Assembly (NCBI GenBank): GCA_017893485.1
Contig: CM030361.1
Location: forward strand, 141,564,461-141,628,460
Source of the DNA: Hemerocallis citrina
Taxonomy: Eukaryota > Streptophyta > Magnoliopsida > Asparagales > Asphodelaceae
DNA length: 64,000 nt
Direction: 5' to 3'
Shown here: one piece after another, positions 1-10,479 of the stretch
Layout: every line of letters begins with the position of its first letter
How positions within the stretch are numbered: position 1 is the first letter of the stretch
Made by a program: the position numbers and the translations under genes
Notes under the pieces: model-generated
Told to the model about the DNA's origin: nothing
Databases searched by the model: none
Seen by the model: the letters and a program-made list of their open reading frames with translations, nothing else

Positions 1-517
1 TCCCGCCGTACACCTGCAAGGAAAGTGCGAAACACCGGGTTTGATCCCGGCGACGCACCCTCCGACGCTCTTGTCAGTAACCAGTGATATGATTAAGAAA
101 GAGCTTTTTATTGAAAAGTATTGATTAACCTGTAACAGTGGTAGGTGGGGGGTATTTATAGTCGCCGTTGGGATCAGATTAGGAATGTGATTCCTGTGAT
201 CTGATAAGGCATTAAATCCTCGTAATCAGATTAGGAATGTAATCCCTTAATTCCCGGTGAGAGGATAACTGCAAATCAGGCTCGTTGATTTGGTCAAATC
301 AGTGACCCTGATCTCCTCCTGTTGGTCTGGGTTTGTATCGGGTCGGGACCCGTACCCAGTTGAGATGGATCCGTTCGCGGGTTGTTGGATCTGTGAGGAG
401 GAGACCCAGTACCCGCTTCGGACCCGTTAGTAGGTGAAATTACCGTTTTACCCCTGAGCTTTAAGATTCGTCTCCGATGTGAACGGTCCCGATTTAATCC
501 TATTTTTAGCCATATCA
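1..517 (-). repeat. 3' LTR (partial) of the GAG-only element
   Basis: It matches 7461-7977 with differences near 147, 322 and 465. The first 105 bases of the LTR, matching 7356-7460, lie before the window. On the minus strand it carries a CTATAAATA box (plus 153-161) and AATAAA (plus 107-112), which would be the polyadenylation signal for transcripts of the element. Confidence 0.92.
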
Positions 518-537
518 CGAGCCCCCCACTCCTAAAG
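518..537 (-). other. Polypurine tract of the GAG-only element
   Basis: Read on the minus strand this is a purine-rich run, AGGAGTGGGGGG followed by CTCG, lying directly next to the TG start of the 3' LTR. That is the expected place and composition for the plus-strand primer of an LTR retrotransposon. Confidence 0.75.
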
Positions 538-3500
538 ACTGAGTGTAATTAGCCTTTGAGGAGTAGTTTAACTGTTCTAATGGCGTACGGGATTTTATCG
601 GTGTTCTTAAGGGAGCTTGGAATCTTGCTCGGGGTGTAACAGTGTTATTATGGGCTTGTAAAATGCCCAAAAATATTCTCAGAATTTTCTGGATTTTTGG
701 TGATTTTTCCAGATTTTTCTGAATTTTTTCTCATTTTTTGAAATTTTTATTCATTTTCCGAATTAAATAACTAATTATCGAAAATATTAAATAATTATTC
801 TAATTAAATAATTATATTTTTCAGAATTTAAAATAATTTTTCTGAATTTATAATTATTTTTAGAATTTTTATTTAATTTTTTCCGATTTTTTAAATATTT
901 TTTCGGATTTTTTAAATAAAAAAAACAATTAAATAAATTAATTAATTAAATTAAATAATACCTGACACGTGGCGCGTTCTGCACCGTCGGATCCTGGCAC
1001 GAATCTCGAGGAGGCGCGCTTTTCGAAAAAAACGTTATCTTGTCGTTTAGCGCGCGTGGCGCGATCTGGATCGTCCATCACCAGAAGCGCGAATTTCTGG
1101 AAGATCCAACGGTCGTAGTCGTTCGGCTGGATTTTTTCTCCGTTTACAGGATCGGAAAGGGGGTTGCTCGGCAGCCAACCGAGAGGTAACTTTCGACCAT
1201 TGGCGTGAGGCCACGTGGCAAAAAATGTATTATTTTTTTTTTCTTTTTTCCTTTCTCTGTTCTTCTCTTCTTCTTCGCTTTCCTCTGTTCTCTTCTTCGT
1301 CAGCTTCTCCGTGCTTCGTCAGCTCGAGTCCCCGTCCCCTCTCCGTCTCCGACCTCGTTCCTTGAGCTTGCCAATCGTGAAGTCAAGGCTGGTCGAGGAG
1401 TTCGGAGCTCGTCGTTTGGAGTTCGGCGAAGGGGCAGACGAGAAGAAGGGTTGAGCTCGGTCGCGGGGAGAGCTCGACGAGGCCATGAGAGATGGAGCTC
1501 GAGCTTCGACGTCGGAAGAGCGGGAGTGGAGCTTGGCGAGCAAGGTGAGGAGGAGAGATCGGCACCACGAAGCTCGTCGAAGCATTCTCGTGAAGGATAG
1601 AGCTCGTCGACGCCATGGCGATGGGTTCGAGCTCGTTCGTGTACGGCGACGATGGGTTCGTCAAAGGAGGTGCTCGGAGCTCAGTGTTCCGGAGTGTGAG
1701 CTCAGCGGAGGCGGAGGAGACGGAGCTCGGCAATGGAGCTCGTCTGAGTCGATGGAGTGAGTTCGGCTGTGGTGGAGCTTCGTTGTCGGAGCTGAGCTTG
1801 CCGAAGGAGAAGCTCGACGCTGTGGAGCTGGAGCGGAGCTTGAGGAGTTCGGAGCATGGAAATGCTCGGCATGGAGTGGACGTTGGCGAGTTCGTTGATG
1901 GAGTTCTTGTTCGCTCGATGGGTTGATGAGGTGACGCTCCTCTTGAAGATGGAGCTTGGCCATGGTGGAGCGTGGTCGCGAGTTCGAGCTCGGAGCACGT
2001 GAAGTTCGGAGCTTGGACGAAGAGCTCGACGGTGGACTGTGCGGGGGAGCTCGGCGATGGAGAGGGAGCTCGTCAACGCCGTGGATGTGAACTGCGAGCT
2101 CGGAGCTCGGAGCTCGTCGAAGGAAGCTCGCCGTCGTGGAGCTCGGCGTCATGGTGACGCTCGGCGAGGTTGACGAGGGCGGAGCTCACCGGTGTTGGAG
2201 TTTTGGCGAGGAGGAGTTGGATTCGAAGCTTCGTTGACGGAGAAGTTTGGTTTTCTCTTCGTTTTGCTTGTTTTGGCGCCAGGAGTTTGGAGAAGAAGGG
2301 TGACGTGGCCGTGATGGTTCGGGTTTGAGGACCCTAACGGGTCCGAACCCGGTCACTTGTACCTTTTTTTTTTTTTTTTTTTTTGCTTCTTGTTCGGCGA
2401 ATCCGAGCACGGATTTTGAGGTGAATTTTTGGCCATTTTGCAGCTCGGTAGGGCAGTAGCTCGGATTGGAGATCCGAGCAGCGTGTCTCGATTTGGACGG
2501 TTGAATGGTGGCACGAATCTCGAGACGGGCCCAATTCCCAAGAAAACACTATCTTATCGTTTAGCGACGCTGGCAAGATCTGGGCCATTGGATGATGGCA
2601 CGAATCTCGAGACGGCTCAGTTCCCAAGAAAACGTTATCTTGTCGTTTAGCGTCGCTGGCAAGATCTGGGCCGTCTGATCGAGATCTTACACGAATGTTG
2701 AGGAGAAAGTGTGTTTTCTCCGTTTACCAGATCGGGAAGGCACTTGCTCGGCAGCCGACCGGACTCTTTGATGTTGGGGCTCGGATGGGAAGAGCTCGGA
2801 TGGGAGTAGCTCGGCTCGGCTCGTGCGAGTGGCTCGGATGGGAAGAGCTCGGATGGGAAGAGTTCGGATGGGAGTGGCTCGGCTCGGCTCGTGCGAGTGG
2901 CTCGGCTCGGATTTCCGAGCTATTCGGCGCAGCTGCATTGAGGTCCACTTTCCCGGGGCTACGGTGGTCCGATCGGGGCGTGCGACCCCTCGTTTCGAAG
3001 CTAGTTCGAAGATCTACAACTTCTCTTTAGGAGTGGGATGAAGATTCACCCTCCTTCATGGTCAAAATAGCCCCGCAAGATGCTTGTCTTCATGAAGTTG
3101 ATAAGTACTTTGGTCTTGGGGATTTTGGAAGGGGAGCCCCGCTCCTAGGGGCGGAGAAGATGTGCCAGGAAGACCCTTGTGCTTGGAAGACCCTTGGGTT
3201 AGGAAGACCCTTGGGCTAGGAAGACCCTTGTAAGGTGTGCTAGGAAGACCCTTGGGGCGAAGAAGAGGCGCGAGTGGGTCGGATCGCTAGTCGCTCGGCT
3301 AGGAATACTGAGCGACGTGGAGCGATCTGAGCCGCTGGATCTCAGCGCGGATCTCGAGGCGGGCACAGTTTCCAAGAAAACACTATCTTGTCGTTTAGCG
3401 ACGCTGGCAAGATCTGGGCCGTTGGATGATGGCACGAATCTCGAGACGGCTCAGTTCCCAAGAAAACGTTATCTTGTCGTTTAGCGTCGCTGACAAGATC

Positions 3501-3620
3501 TGGGCCGTCTGATCGAGATCTTACACGAATGTTGAGGAGAAAGTGTGTTTTCTCCGTTTACAGGATCGGGAAGGCACTTGCTCGGCAGCCGACCGGACTC
3601 TTTGATGTTGGGGCTCGGAT
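538..3620. repeat. Non-coding, internally repetitive 3' part of the GAG-only element
   Basis: No credible protein is visible. From about 660 to 960 it is very AT-rich. From about 1440 to 2200 it is packed with the short word GAGCTCG, which opens overlapping frames on both strands. A T-tract lies at 2364-2384. A module containing AACGTTATCTTGTCGTTTAG occurs near 1030 and 2630 and again near 3470; the last two copies stay alike for about 200 bp through a shared segment ending near TTTGATGTTGGGGCTCGG. Between 2780 and 2920 the word TCGGATGGGAAGAG is iterated. Confidence 0.7.
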
Positions 3621-4815
3621 GGGAAGAGCTCGGCTCTGGAAGAGAGCTATTTGTGAGATGAGTTTGAGGAGGGACCCTATGAGAGAGTTGAGCTCCAAAC
3701 TCGCTGAGAAGAGGTCCGCTTCGGGGGCGAGCGGAGGGAAGAGCTCGGCTCTGGAAGAGAGCCATTTGTGAGATGAGTTTGAGGAGGGACCCTATGAGAG
3801 AGTTGAGCTCCAAACTCGTTGAGAAGAGGTCCGCTTCGGGAGTGAGCGGAGCAAAGAGTTCGGCTCTGGAAGAGAGCTATTTGTGAGACGAGTGTAAGGA
3901 GGAACTCTAGGAGAGAGTTGTGCTCCAAACTTGCTGAGAAGAGGTCCGCTTCGGGGGCGAGCGGAGGGAAGAGCTCGGCTCTGGAAGAGAGCCATTTGTG
4001 AGATGAGTTTGAGGAGGGACCCTATGAGAGAGAGTTGAGCTCCAAACTCGCTGAGAAGAGGTCCGCTTCGGGGGCGAGCGGAGGGAAGAGCTCGGCTCTG
4101 GAAGAGAGCCATTTGTGAGATGAGTTTGAGGAGGGACCCTATGAGAGAGTTGAGCTCCAAACTCGGTGAGAAGAGGTCCGCTTCGGGAGCGAGCGGAGCA
4201 AAGTGTTCGGCTCTGGAAGAGAGCTATTTGTGAGACGAGTGTAAGGAGGAACTCTAGGAGAGAGTTGTGCTCCAAACTTGCTGAGAAGAGGTCCGCTTCG
4301 GGGGCGAGCGGAGGGAAGAGCTCGGCTCTGGAAGAGAGCCATTTGTGAGATGAGTTTGAGGAGGGACCCTATGAGAGAGAGTTGAGCTCCAAACTCGCTG
4401 AGAAGAGGTCCGCTTCGGGGGCGAGCGGAGGGAAGAGCTCGGCTCTGGAAGGGAGCTATTTGTGAGACAAGTGTAAGGAGGAACTCTAGGAGAGAGTTGA
4501 GCTCCAAACTTGTGGAGAAGAGGTCCGCTTCGGGGGCGAGCGGAGGGAAGAGCTCGGATCCTTGCTCGGATGGGAAGAGCTCGGATGGGAAGAGCTCGGA
4601 TTCCTGCTCGGATGGGAAGAGCTCGGCTCTGGAAGAGAGCCATTTGTGAGACGAGTGTGAGGAGCAACTCTAGGGAAGAGCTGTAGCTCCGAATTCGTTG
4701 AGAAGAGGTCCGCTTCGGCGGCGAGCGGAGGGGAGAGCTCGGCTCTGGAAGAGAGCCATTTGTGAGACGAGTGTGAGGAGCAACTCTAGGGGAGAGCTGT
4801 AGCTCCGAACTCGCT
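3621..4815. repeat. Tandem array of about 115-bp units (roughly nine or ten copies)
   Basis: The word GCTCCAAAC recurs near 3692, 3807, 3922, 4039, 4154, 4269, 4386 and 4501. Spacing is 115, or 117 where a GA dinucleotide is added. Two unit types alternate in places, one containing GGGACCCTATGAGAG and one containing GGAACTCTAGGAGAG, suggesting higher-order amplification. Later copies (about 4560-4815) are shorter or rearranged. Open frames across the array are a by-product of the repeat. Confidence 0.9.
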
Positions 4816-5290
4816 GCTTATGTGAGAGAATCAACGGTTGCGGGAGCAATTCCGAATGGCGAACCACTTCTAACCCGCTGAAGAGCAGGTTATTCGAAGC
4901 AGACTCGAGCCAAGTGTTGGACTCCGAACCATCGGTAGAGGTGTTCAACGGCTGTGGGAGCAGTTCCGAATGGCGAACCACTTCTAACCCGCTGAAGAGC
5001 AGGTTATTCGAAGCAGACTCGAGCCAAGTGTTGGACTCCGAACCATCGGTAGAGGTGTTCAACGGCTGTGGGAGCAGTTCCGAATGGCGAACCACTTCTA
5101 ACCCGCTGAAGAGCAGGTTATTCGAAGCAGACTCGAGCCAAGTGTTGGACTCCGAACCATCGGTAGAGGTGTTCAACGGCTGTGGGAGCAGTTCCGAATG
5201 GCGAACCACTTCTAACCCGCTGAAGAGCAGGTTATTCGAAGCAGACTCGAGCCAAGTGTTGGACTCCGAACCATCGGTAGAGGTGGAGAT
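4816..5290. repeat. Tandem array of 114-bp units (about four copies)
   Basis: GTGTTCAACGGCTGTGGGAG starts at 4941, 5055 and 5169, exactly 114 bp apart, with partial units on either side. Because 114 is a multiple of 3, the array keeps frames open on both strands (minus 5209-4670, plus 4914-5342). No family resemblance is seen in either translation. The array sits just downstream of gag on the minus strand. Confidence 0.9.
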
Positions 5291-5433
5291 GAAGCAAGAG
5301 CAACAATTTCCAATGAAAAAATGTAAAGTTTTATTGAAATAAACTAAGTGGCTGCTTCAATATGGCGAGCCCTTATTACATGCTATCGGCCGGATTACAA
5401 GCATCGGCCTTATTGAAAATCAGGGTCCTACTT

Positions 5434-7282
5434 CTACAATAAGGTGAAGACCTCTTGGGAAGAGCCGGGAGGTTCTGAGTCGTAAAGCTCGGCGGGCCCT
5501 TCAGTTCGTTTGTTGGCTCCTCGGGGGGGAAGCTCGGCCCCCTCTTTCTGGACGAACTTGGTCAGGTGCCCCCGCTGTATGAGTTCTTCGATCTCCTCCT
5601 TCAGAGCTCGACAATCTTCTGTGTCGTGGCCGTGGTCCCTGTGAAAGCGGCACCACTTATGCTTGTCCCTCTTCTTGCCAGGTGTGTTCATTCTCGGGGG
5701 AGCGCGGAGGAGCCCTTCCTTGTCCACCTCCATAAGAACTTCTGATATATTGGCAACGAGGGGGGTGAACTTCTCAAACCGAGGAGTCGGGCGGCACTGG
5801 CCATTGCCGTCCTTCTGAAGCTTCTTAGCCTCTTCTTCTTCGGTCAACTTTCGCTTCGTCCCTGAGGTAGACCCCCCGAAGCTTGGAGGGTAGGCGGCCT
5901 CTTCGGCACGAATGTACTTGTCACACCTGAGAAGGAGGTCGGCAAAGTTCCGTGGAGGCTTCTTAGCAAGAGAGGAGCGGAGGCTGGAGTTGAAGACGTT
6001 GGATTGGAAGGCGGCTGTTGCGACGGATTGGTCGAGGGAGGCTATGGACCTGACCTCCGCAGTGAACCTCTTCACATAGTCTCTCAACTTCTCTCCCTTC
6101 TCCTGGCAGAGCTGGAGTAATGAGAGGCTGGTCTTCTCTGTGTGTCTACTACTCATGAAGTGGGTGATGAAGAGGGTCTCGAATTGCTCGAAGGAGAAGA
6201 TGGAAGAGGGAGCAAGGCGGGAGTACCATTCCCTAGCCGACCTCCTCAGGGTGGCTGGGAAGGTCTTGCAAAGTAAGGCGTCCGAAGCCTGGTGGATGAG
6301 CATGAGGGTCTTGAAGCTTTCGATGTGGTCCACGGTCCGACTCCCCCGAGTAAGTTTCGAACTTCGGGGGTTCGAATCCCCTCGGGATGGGAGCCTCCAT
6401 GATAGTTCGGGAGAAAGGGGGTCTGCTCGGACGGATGGTTCTGCTGTTCGACCCCTCCCCCTCGTCTATCCGGCCGATTCGCCTCTCCACCTCATGGAGA
6501 CGGCGATATAGGGCATCGTCCCTCCCGCGATAGTCGAACGAGCCTCTGGACTCGTCTTCATAGGAGGGAGAGCCGGGGCTACGATGGTCGTCCCGAGAGC
6601 GGCGAGGGCTAAGTTCATGCTGCCGGCGGTCAGGAGCTGGCGGAGAAGAGGCGGACCTACGGCGAGGACTGGGAACCTGTTGGCGCGAAGGAACCCTTTG
6701 GGCCTCATTGTTGTTGGGTCGGAGGTTAAGAGCCTGCAACATCGTTGCTTGAAACTGCAGGAACTCGGCGCGAGTGAGGGGCGCCTCATTGTTCCTCGGC
6801 TGATGCCGACCGGTAGGAGAGTGGTGCCTCCTCCTGTAATGCCCGGGTGACTCTCTTCTTCCCCTTCGGACAGGAGACCTTCTATAATCTCGGTGGTGAG
6901 GGGACCGCTCACCCGGACGTTGTTGGCGGGAGGCTCCCTCTCGGGCCCGCTTCTCGTCCAGACGGTGGCGTAGGTCCTCTTCCATCTTCTGATTTTGGGG
7001 ATTGTGAGAGGCCATGGAATCCGTAGAGGTGTTGTGTATGGAGACGCGGTCCTGATTGATCGGTTGCTTCATACGAGAGCCCCCCGCACCGGCATTCTGA
7101 GGACCGGTGGGAACCCTGGGGGGTTGCTGATCCTGAAGAGGAGGCTGATCTTGAAGAGGGTCCTCCACTTGAAGCGGGGGTTGTCCCTGCTGCAGAGCGG
7201 GTTGGATGGGGACTACCTCTTGCTGATCAGCGGGGTTGGGTCCACGGTTGGACCCCCTAGATCTGACCTTTCTGGGAGGCAT
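5434..7282 (-). pseudogene. gag: Gag polyprotein of Ty3 type, broken by one frameshift
   Basis: The ATG at 7282 lies about 50 bases downstream of the primer-binding site. The first frame (7282-6233) gives a long Pro/Arg/Gln-rich N-terminal region ending in PPKFETYSGESD, the usual lead-in to the retrotransposon gag domain. The second frame (6333-5434) continues with DHIESF, then AREWYSRL and FEQFETLF, which are typical of that domain, and ends with a nucleocapsid-like segment CRFHRDHGHDTEDC followed by LKEEIEELIQRG. The frame changes near 6335 just after GESD, so the full protein needs a frame shift. A mutation is more likely than programmed shifting, though the overlap of about 100 bases is open in both frames. 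Gag would form the particle that packages the element's RNA. There is no protease or pol downstream. Confidence 0.88.
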
Positions 7283-7334
7283 GGCTGGAGAAGAGCTAGT
7301 CGACGAGGAAGAGGCGGAGGCTATTCGTATGGTT

Positions 7335-7352
7335 TTCCCACAGACGGCGCCA
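7335..7352 (-). other. Primer-binding site of the GAG-only element
   Basis: On the minus strand this reads TGGCGCCGTCTGTGGGAA, three bases downstream of the 5' LTR end (ACA). It begins TGG, complementary to a tRNA CCA end. The tRNA species was not assigned. Confidence 0.8.
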
Positions 7353-7355
7353 ATC

Positions 7356-7977
7356 TGTTACCGCTCATTTCGGTGTGGGGGTAAACAGATAGAATTTGTG
7401 AGTTCGTGGAAAAACCTGAATAGCAGATCCGAACCTGTTCGTCTGAGTTGGGCTGCTGACTCCCGCCGTACACCTGCAAGGAAAGTGCGAAACACCGGGT
7501 TTGATCCCGGCGACGCACCCTCCGACGCTCTTGTCAGTAACCAGTGATATGATTAAGAAAGAGCTTTTTATTGAAAAGTATTGATTAACCTGTAACAGTG
7601 GTAGGTTGGGGGTATTTATAGTCGCCGTTGGGATCAGATTAGGAATGTGATTCCTGTGATCTGATAAGGCATTAAATCCTCGTAATCAGATTAGGAATGT
7701 AATCCCTTAATTCCCGGTGAGAGGATAACTGCAAATCAGGCTCGTTGATTTGGTCAAATCAGTGACCCTGATCTCCTCCTGCTGGTCTGGGTTTGTATCG
7801 GGTCGGGACCCGTACCCAGTTGAGATGGATCCGTTCGCGGGTTGTTGGATCTGTGAGGAGGAGACCCAGTACCCGCTTCGGACCCGTTAGTAGGTGAAAT
7901 TACCATTTTACCCCTGAGCTTTAAGATTCGTCTCCGATGTGAACGGTCCCGATTTAATCCTATTTTTAGCCATATCA
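7356..7977 (-). repeat. 5' LTR (complete, 622 bp) of the GAG-only element
   Basis: On the minus strand it begins TGATATGGC and ends GGTAACA. A CTATAAATA box (plus 7613-7621) and AATAAA (plus 7567-7572) give the expected promoter and polyadenylation order. Beyond its outer edge (7978 onward) the host DNA is a short TA dinucleotide run. Confidence 0.92.
7613..7621 (-). promoter_or_regulatory. TATA box of the GAG-only element's 5' LTR
   Basis: CTATAAATA on the minus strand, upstream of gag within the LTR and duplicated in the 3' LTR at 153-161. Transcription would start some 30 bases further along the minus strand. Confidence 0.6.
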
Positions 7978-8063
7978 ATATATATATATATCAGTACATT
8001 GTGTGATCATCTCAAATTGTAGAATATGTTATCAAAGGAAATACAAAATTATATCTCCTATTA

Positions 8064-8712
8064 GAGCATCCACAGTCGTTTGCTAAATACTCAAAATTTA
8101 GAAATAGCTTTAGGAAATAGCCATGCAGTCGTTCGCTAAAAACTCGAAATTTAGAATAGGAATCTACAGTAGGTTGCTAAATATAGGGGACGAAGGATGT
8201 TAATCTGTTTGTGGGTTGGGACGGGTGAAGATCATCCGTCTAGGAAAATAAAAAAATAAAAAAAACGATAGACGGGTGAAGATACTCCGTCTGTGGGTTG
8301 GGACGGATGAAGATCGTCCGTTTTTTTTTTTTTTTTTTTGATTTTTTTGTTTTTAAAAAAAAAAGTTAAAACTCACCAAATGGATGAAGATCATCCGTTT
8401 GGTCAGTTTCTGACTTTTTTATTTTATTTTATTTGATTTTTTTATAATTTTAAACAAATAATAAAAAAAAAATTTTAAAAGTCAAACCTAACCAAACGGA
8501 TGATCTTCATCCGTTTGGTATGGTTTTGACTTTTTTTTGATTTTTTTTTAAAAAAAAATCACCGAATAACTATTAAAAAAAAAATCCAAAGACGGACGAT
8601 GTTCATCCGTCGTTTTTAATTTTAAGATTTTGACGACTGCAGCGTGCAACTTCTATTGCTATTCCTAAATGCTATCTTTAGCAATGAGAATAGCAAACGA
8701 CTGTGGATGCTC
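8064..8712. mobile_element. PIF/Harbinger-type MITE (649 bp), TTA target duplication
   Basis: Terminal inverted repeats begin GAGCATCCACAGTCG and end with its complement. TTA flanks both sides (8061-8063 and 8713-8715), as expected for PIF/Harbinger. There is no coding capacity. The interior is AT-rich and holds several palindromes built on ACGGATGA...TCATCCGT, including a perfect one with 12-base arms at 8492-8518. The ends match those of the large Harbinger element at 20896-32488, which could be its source of transposase. Confidence 0.85.
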
Positions 8713-8760
8713 TTAGTGTATACTCATCTCTAATTTGTTCCTTTGATGACGACATTTTCT

Positions 8761-9168
8761 TCAAACCAGTGTAGCCCCTTTTGCCTTCCACCCTTTGGCT
8801 ATAACACTTTTACCACGTGACCCTTCTACCTCATTGTTTAAATCGGTTCCCCCACATGACCCTTTCACCATCCTCGGTGTATCAATATACAAATGTACTT
8901 CACCGATCACAGGTTCTACATTGTGATCTTTCCACATCTTCATTGTTGTGGTATGGTCGTGTCCCAATCTGAAATTCTCGGCTAATACCCCAACTTCTAC
9001 TCTATAGTAAACGACATTATTTTCATTGTACTCACATACTTTCTTTAATAAGTTCTTCAGAGCTTCCCATTTTTTCAACCTAGGAATAATGAACCGATAT
9101 CTCTTCATCTGACCGCCCACATATCTCAGGCATTGAATGTTAAGGTTTAAAACCATCCCGATATCCAA
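8761..9168 (-). CDS. Hypothetical 135-residue open frame, possibly a transposase fragment
   Basis: The frame is open for 135 codons and uses amino acids like a real protein, with segments such as RYVGGQMKRYRF, KKWEALKNLL and GEVHLYID. No family is firmly recognised. The general pattern, an early GG-x-KRYRF and a late GEVHLYID, resembles the N-terminal PB1-like region that precedes some plant Mutator-like transposases. That match is impressionistic. It sits between a Harbinger MITE and a Mutator-like MITE, and no further exons are evident up to 10345, so it is probably a gene relic. Confidence 0.3.
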   Translation of the reverse strand: MDIGMVLNLNIQCLRYVGGQMKRYRFIIPRLKKWEALKNLLKKVCEYNENNVVYYRVEVGVLAENFRLGHDHTTTMKMWKDHNVEPVIGEVHLYIDTPRMVKGSCGGTDLNNEVEGSRGKSVIAKGWKAKGATLV

Positions 9169-9224
9169 TTGTAATTAACACATAAATATAATTTATTAAA
9201 CCTATAATTTTTTTATTTGAAATA

Positions 9225-9612
9225 GGCTAAATTTGAATTTTATTTTTAAAAAAAAAAAAAAACATGAACTATTCCTTTTATGCAGAAAACCTCACTAAAC
9301 TATTTTTTATGCAAAACACCCCTGAAGTATGGTTGCAAAAAACCCACTCTGATGGTGTGAGATTTCTGCTAAAGTTGAGTGAGGTTTTTGACAATAATGA
9401 GAAAGATGAATGATGTTTTCTGAACCAACTTGCAAAGATGAATGAGGTTATCTAATACAAGCATAAAAGTTAGATGTGGTTTTTTTGAAAATATACTTCG
9501 TGGGTTTTTTTTTGAAAACATACTTCAGGAAGGTTTTCTGCATAAAAAATAGTTCAGTGAGGTTTTCTGCATAAAGATGATAGTCCAAGGTTTTTTTTCT
9601 TCAAATTTAGCC
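9225..9612. mobile_element. Mutator-like MITE (388 bp) with long inverted repeats
   Basis: The two ends are inverted copies of each other over roughly 100 bp, starting GGCTAAATTTGAA and sharing TATGCAGAAAACCTCACT and CCTGAAGTATG. The element is flanked by a perfect 9-bp direct repeat TTTGAAATA (9216-9224 and 9613-9621). Long inverted repeats with a 9-bp duplication are the mark of Mutator-like elements. It has no coding capacity. Confidence 0.85.
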
Positions 9613-9621
9613 TTTGAAATA

Positions 9622-10345
9622 TCAAAACCCCACATGATATGTTTGTGAAATATCAATCCAAACCCAATTTAACAACACCTCAATTACTCATTTCAAAATT
9701 TGTGTTTAAAAAAAACTCGAATCAACTGGGTCCCCCCCCCCCCCCCCCCCGCATCAACCATTTCACAATCAAAAAATGGTCCCCATACAACTCATTTTAA
9801 TGATTCCAAACATCACTAACCCCACCCGTATAAATAGACCAAAAAACAATATAAGGAAAGAAGATAATGGAGAACTAACATTGTTGTAAAATGTGTCAGG
9901 ATCCCCTTAGAAAATGCTTCGGTTCGACTGGTGGGAGGAATCAATCTCACCCTCAGAAATTGCTTCGCTTCAGTCTATGCCAACGCTTATAGAGGACAAG
10001 GAAATGGTCTTAGTTGGTGGGACTTTGAATTGGGGATGATTGTTCAAACCTTGGGTTTAATTTTGAGGGGGATATTCAGTAGCAGGGTAAACTAGGGTTT
10101 GGGATGATTTGGGTTTTTTCCACTTAAAAATTGAAGAAGAAGAAGAAGAAGAAGAAGAAGAGAAAGAGTCGAAATGTCTATCGGGTTCAGACAGAGGCAT
10201 TTTCGTCCAAAAAAATCACGTGCGATGCACGTGACATAAACCTAACTGAAATCAACTCCATCACTGTGAGTTTTTTTAAAACGTAGTTGAGTGCGGGGTT
10301 AAGTGGGTTTTTTTTAAAAAAAACTGACCAATACTTCAGTAAATG
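9622..10345. other. Unassigned spacer with simple repeats
   Basis: No gene is recognised. A C-tract occupies 9732-9750 and a GAA repeat about 10132-10161. A short frame begins at an ATG near 9916 and runs about 42 codons, without recognisable similarity. Confidence 0.5.
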
Positions 10346-10479
10346 TTTTTAAAGGGCAAAAAACAAAGTACCCCCAACGTTTAACGTGAATACAATATGC
10401 CCATATAACGTTTAAAGAAATACAATTTACCCATACCTCCGTTAAATTAACCACATCTATTAAGTTAGAATTATTGAAT

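Larger units (their letters stand above)
1..7977 (-). mobile_element. Non-autonomous Ty3-type LTR retrotransposon with GAG only (TR-GAG-like), 3' LTR cut by window start
   Basis: Positions 1-517 and 7461-7977 are a direct repeat with only 3 differences by eye. The right copy extends to 7356, giving a 622-bp LTR that reads TG...CA. On the minus strand the order is 5' LTR (7356-7977), primer-binding site, gag, about 4.9 kb of repeat-rich DNA, polypurine tract, then 3' LTR (517 to before 1). No reverse transcriptase, RNase H or integrase motif occurs between the gag stop and the polypurine tract. Plants are known to carry such terminal-repeat elements with only a gag gene, which depend on a partner for pol. 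The low LTR divergence (about 0.6%) implies a recent insertion. The target duplication cannot be checked because the left flank is outside the window. Confidence 0.88.

Noticed and set aside
25..60. CCGGGTTTGATCCCGG resembling a tRNA T-arm in the LTR (also at 7495)
   Set aside because: It is an isolated palindrome within the LTR with no other tRNA parts.
1205..2160. Several overlapping frames on both strands
   Set aside because: They arise from the GAGCTCG-rich low-complexity sequence; the translations are Ser/Glu/Arg/Leu-rich without any domain.
3621..5290. Possible CRISPR array
   Set aside because: Units are contiguous tandem repeats without unique spacers, in plant retrotransposon DNA.
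4670..5342. Open frames of 179 and 142 codons on opposite strands
   Set aside because: Both are translations of the 114-bp array, whose length is a multiple of three.
6355..6400. T-arm-like GGGGGTTCGAATCCCC suggesting a tRNA gene
   Set aside because: No acceptor stem, D-arm or anticodon arm can be placed around it, and it lies within the gag coding region.
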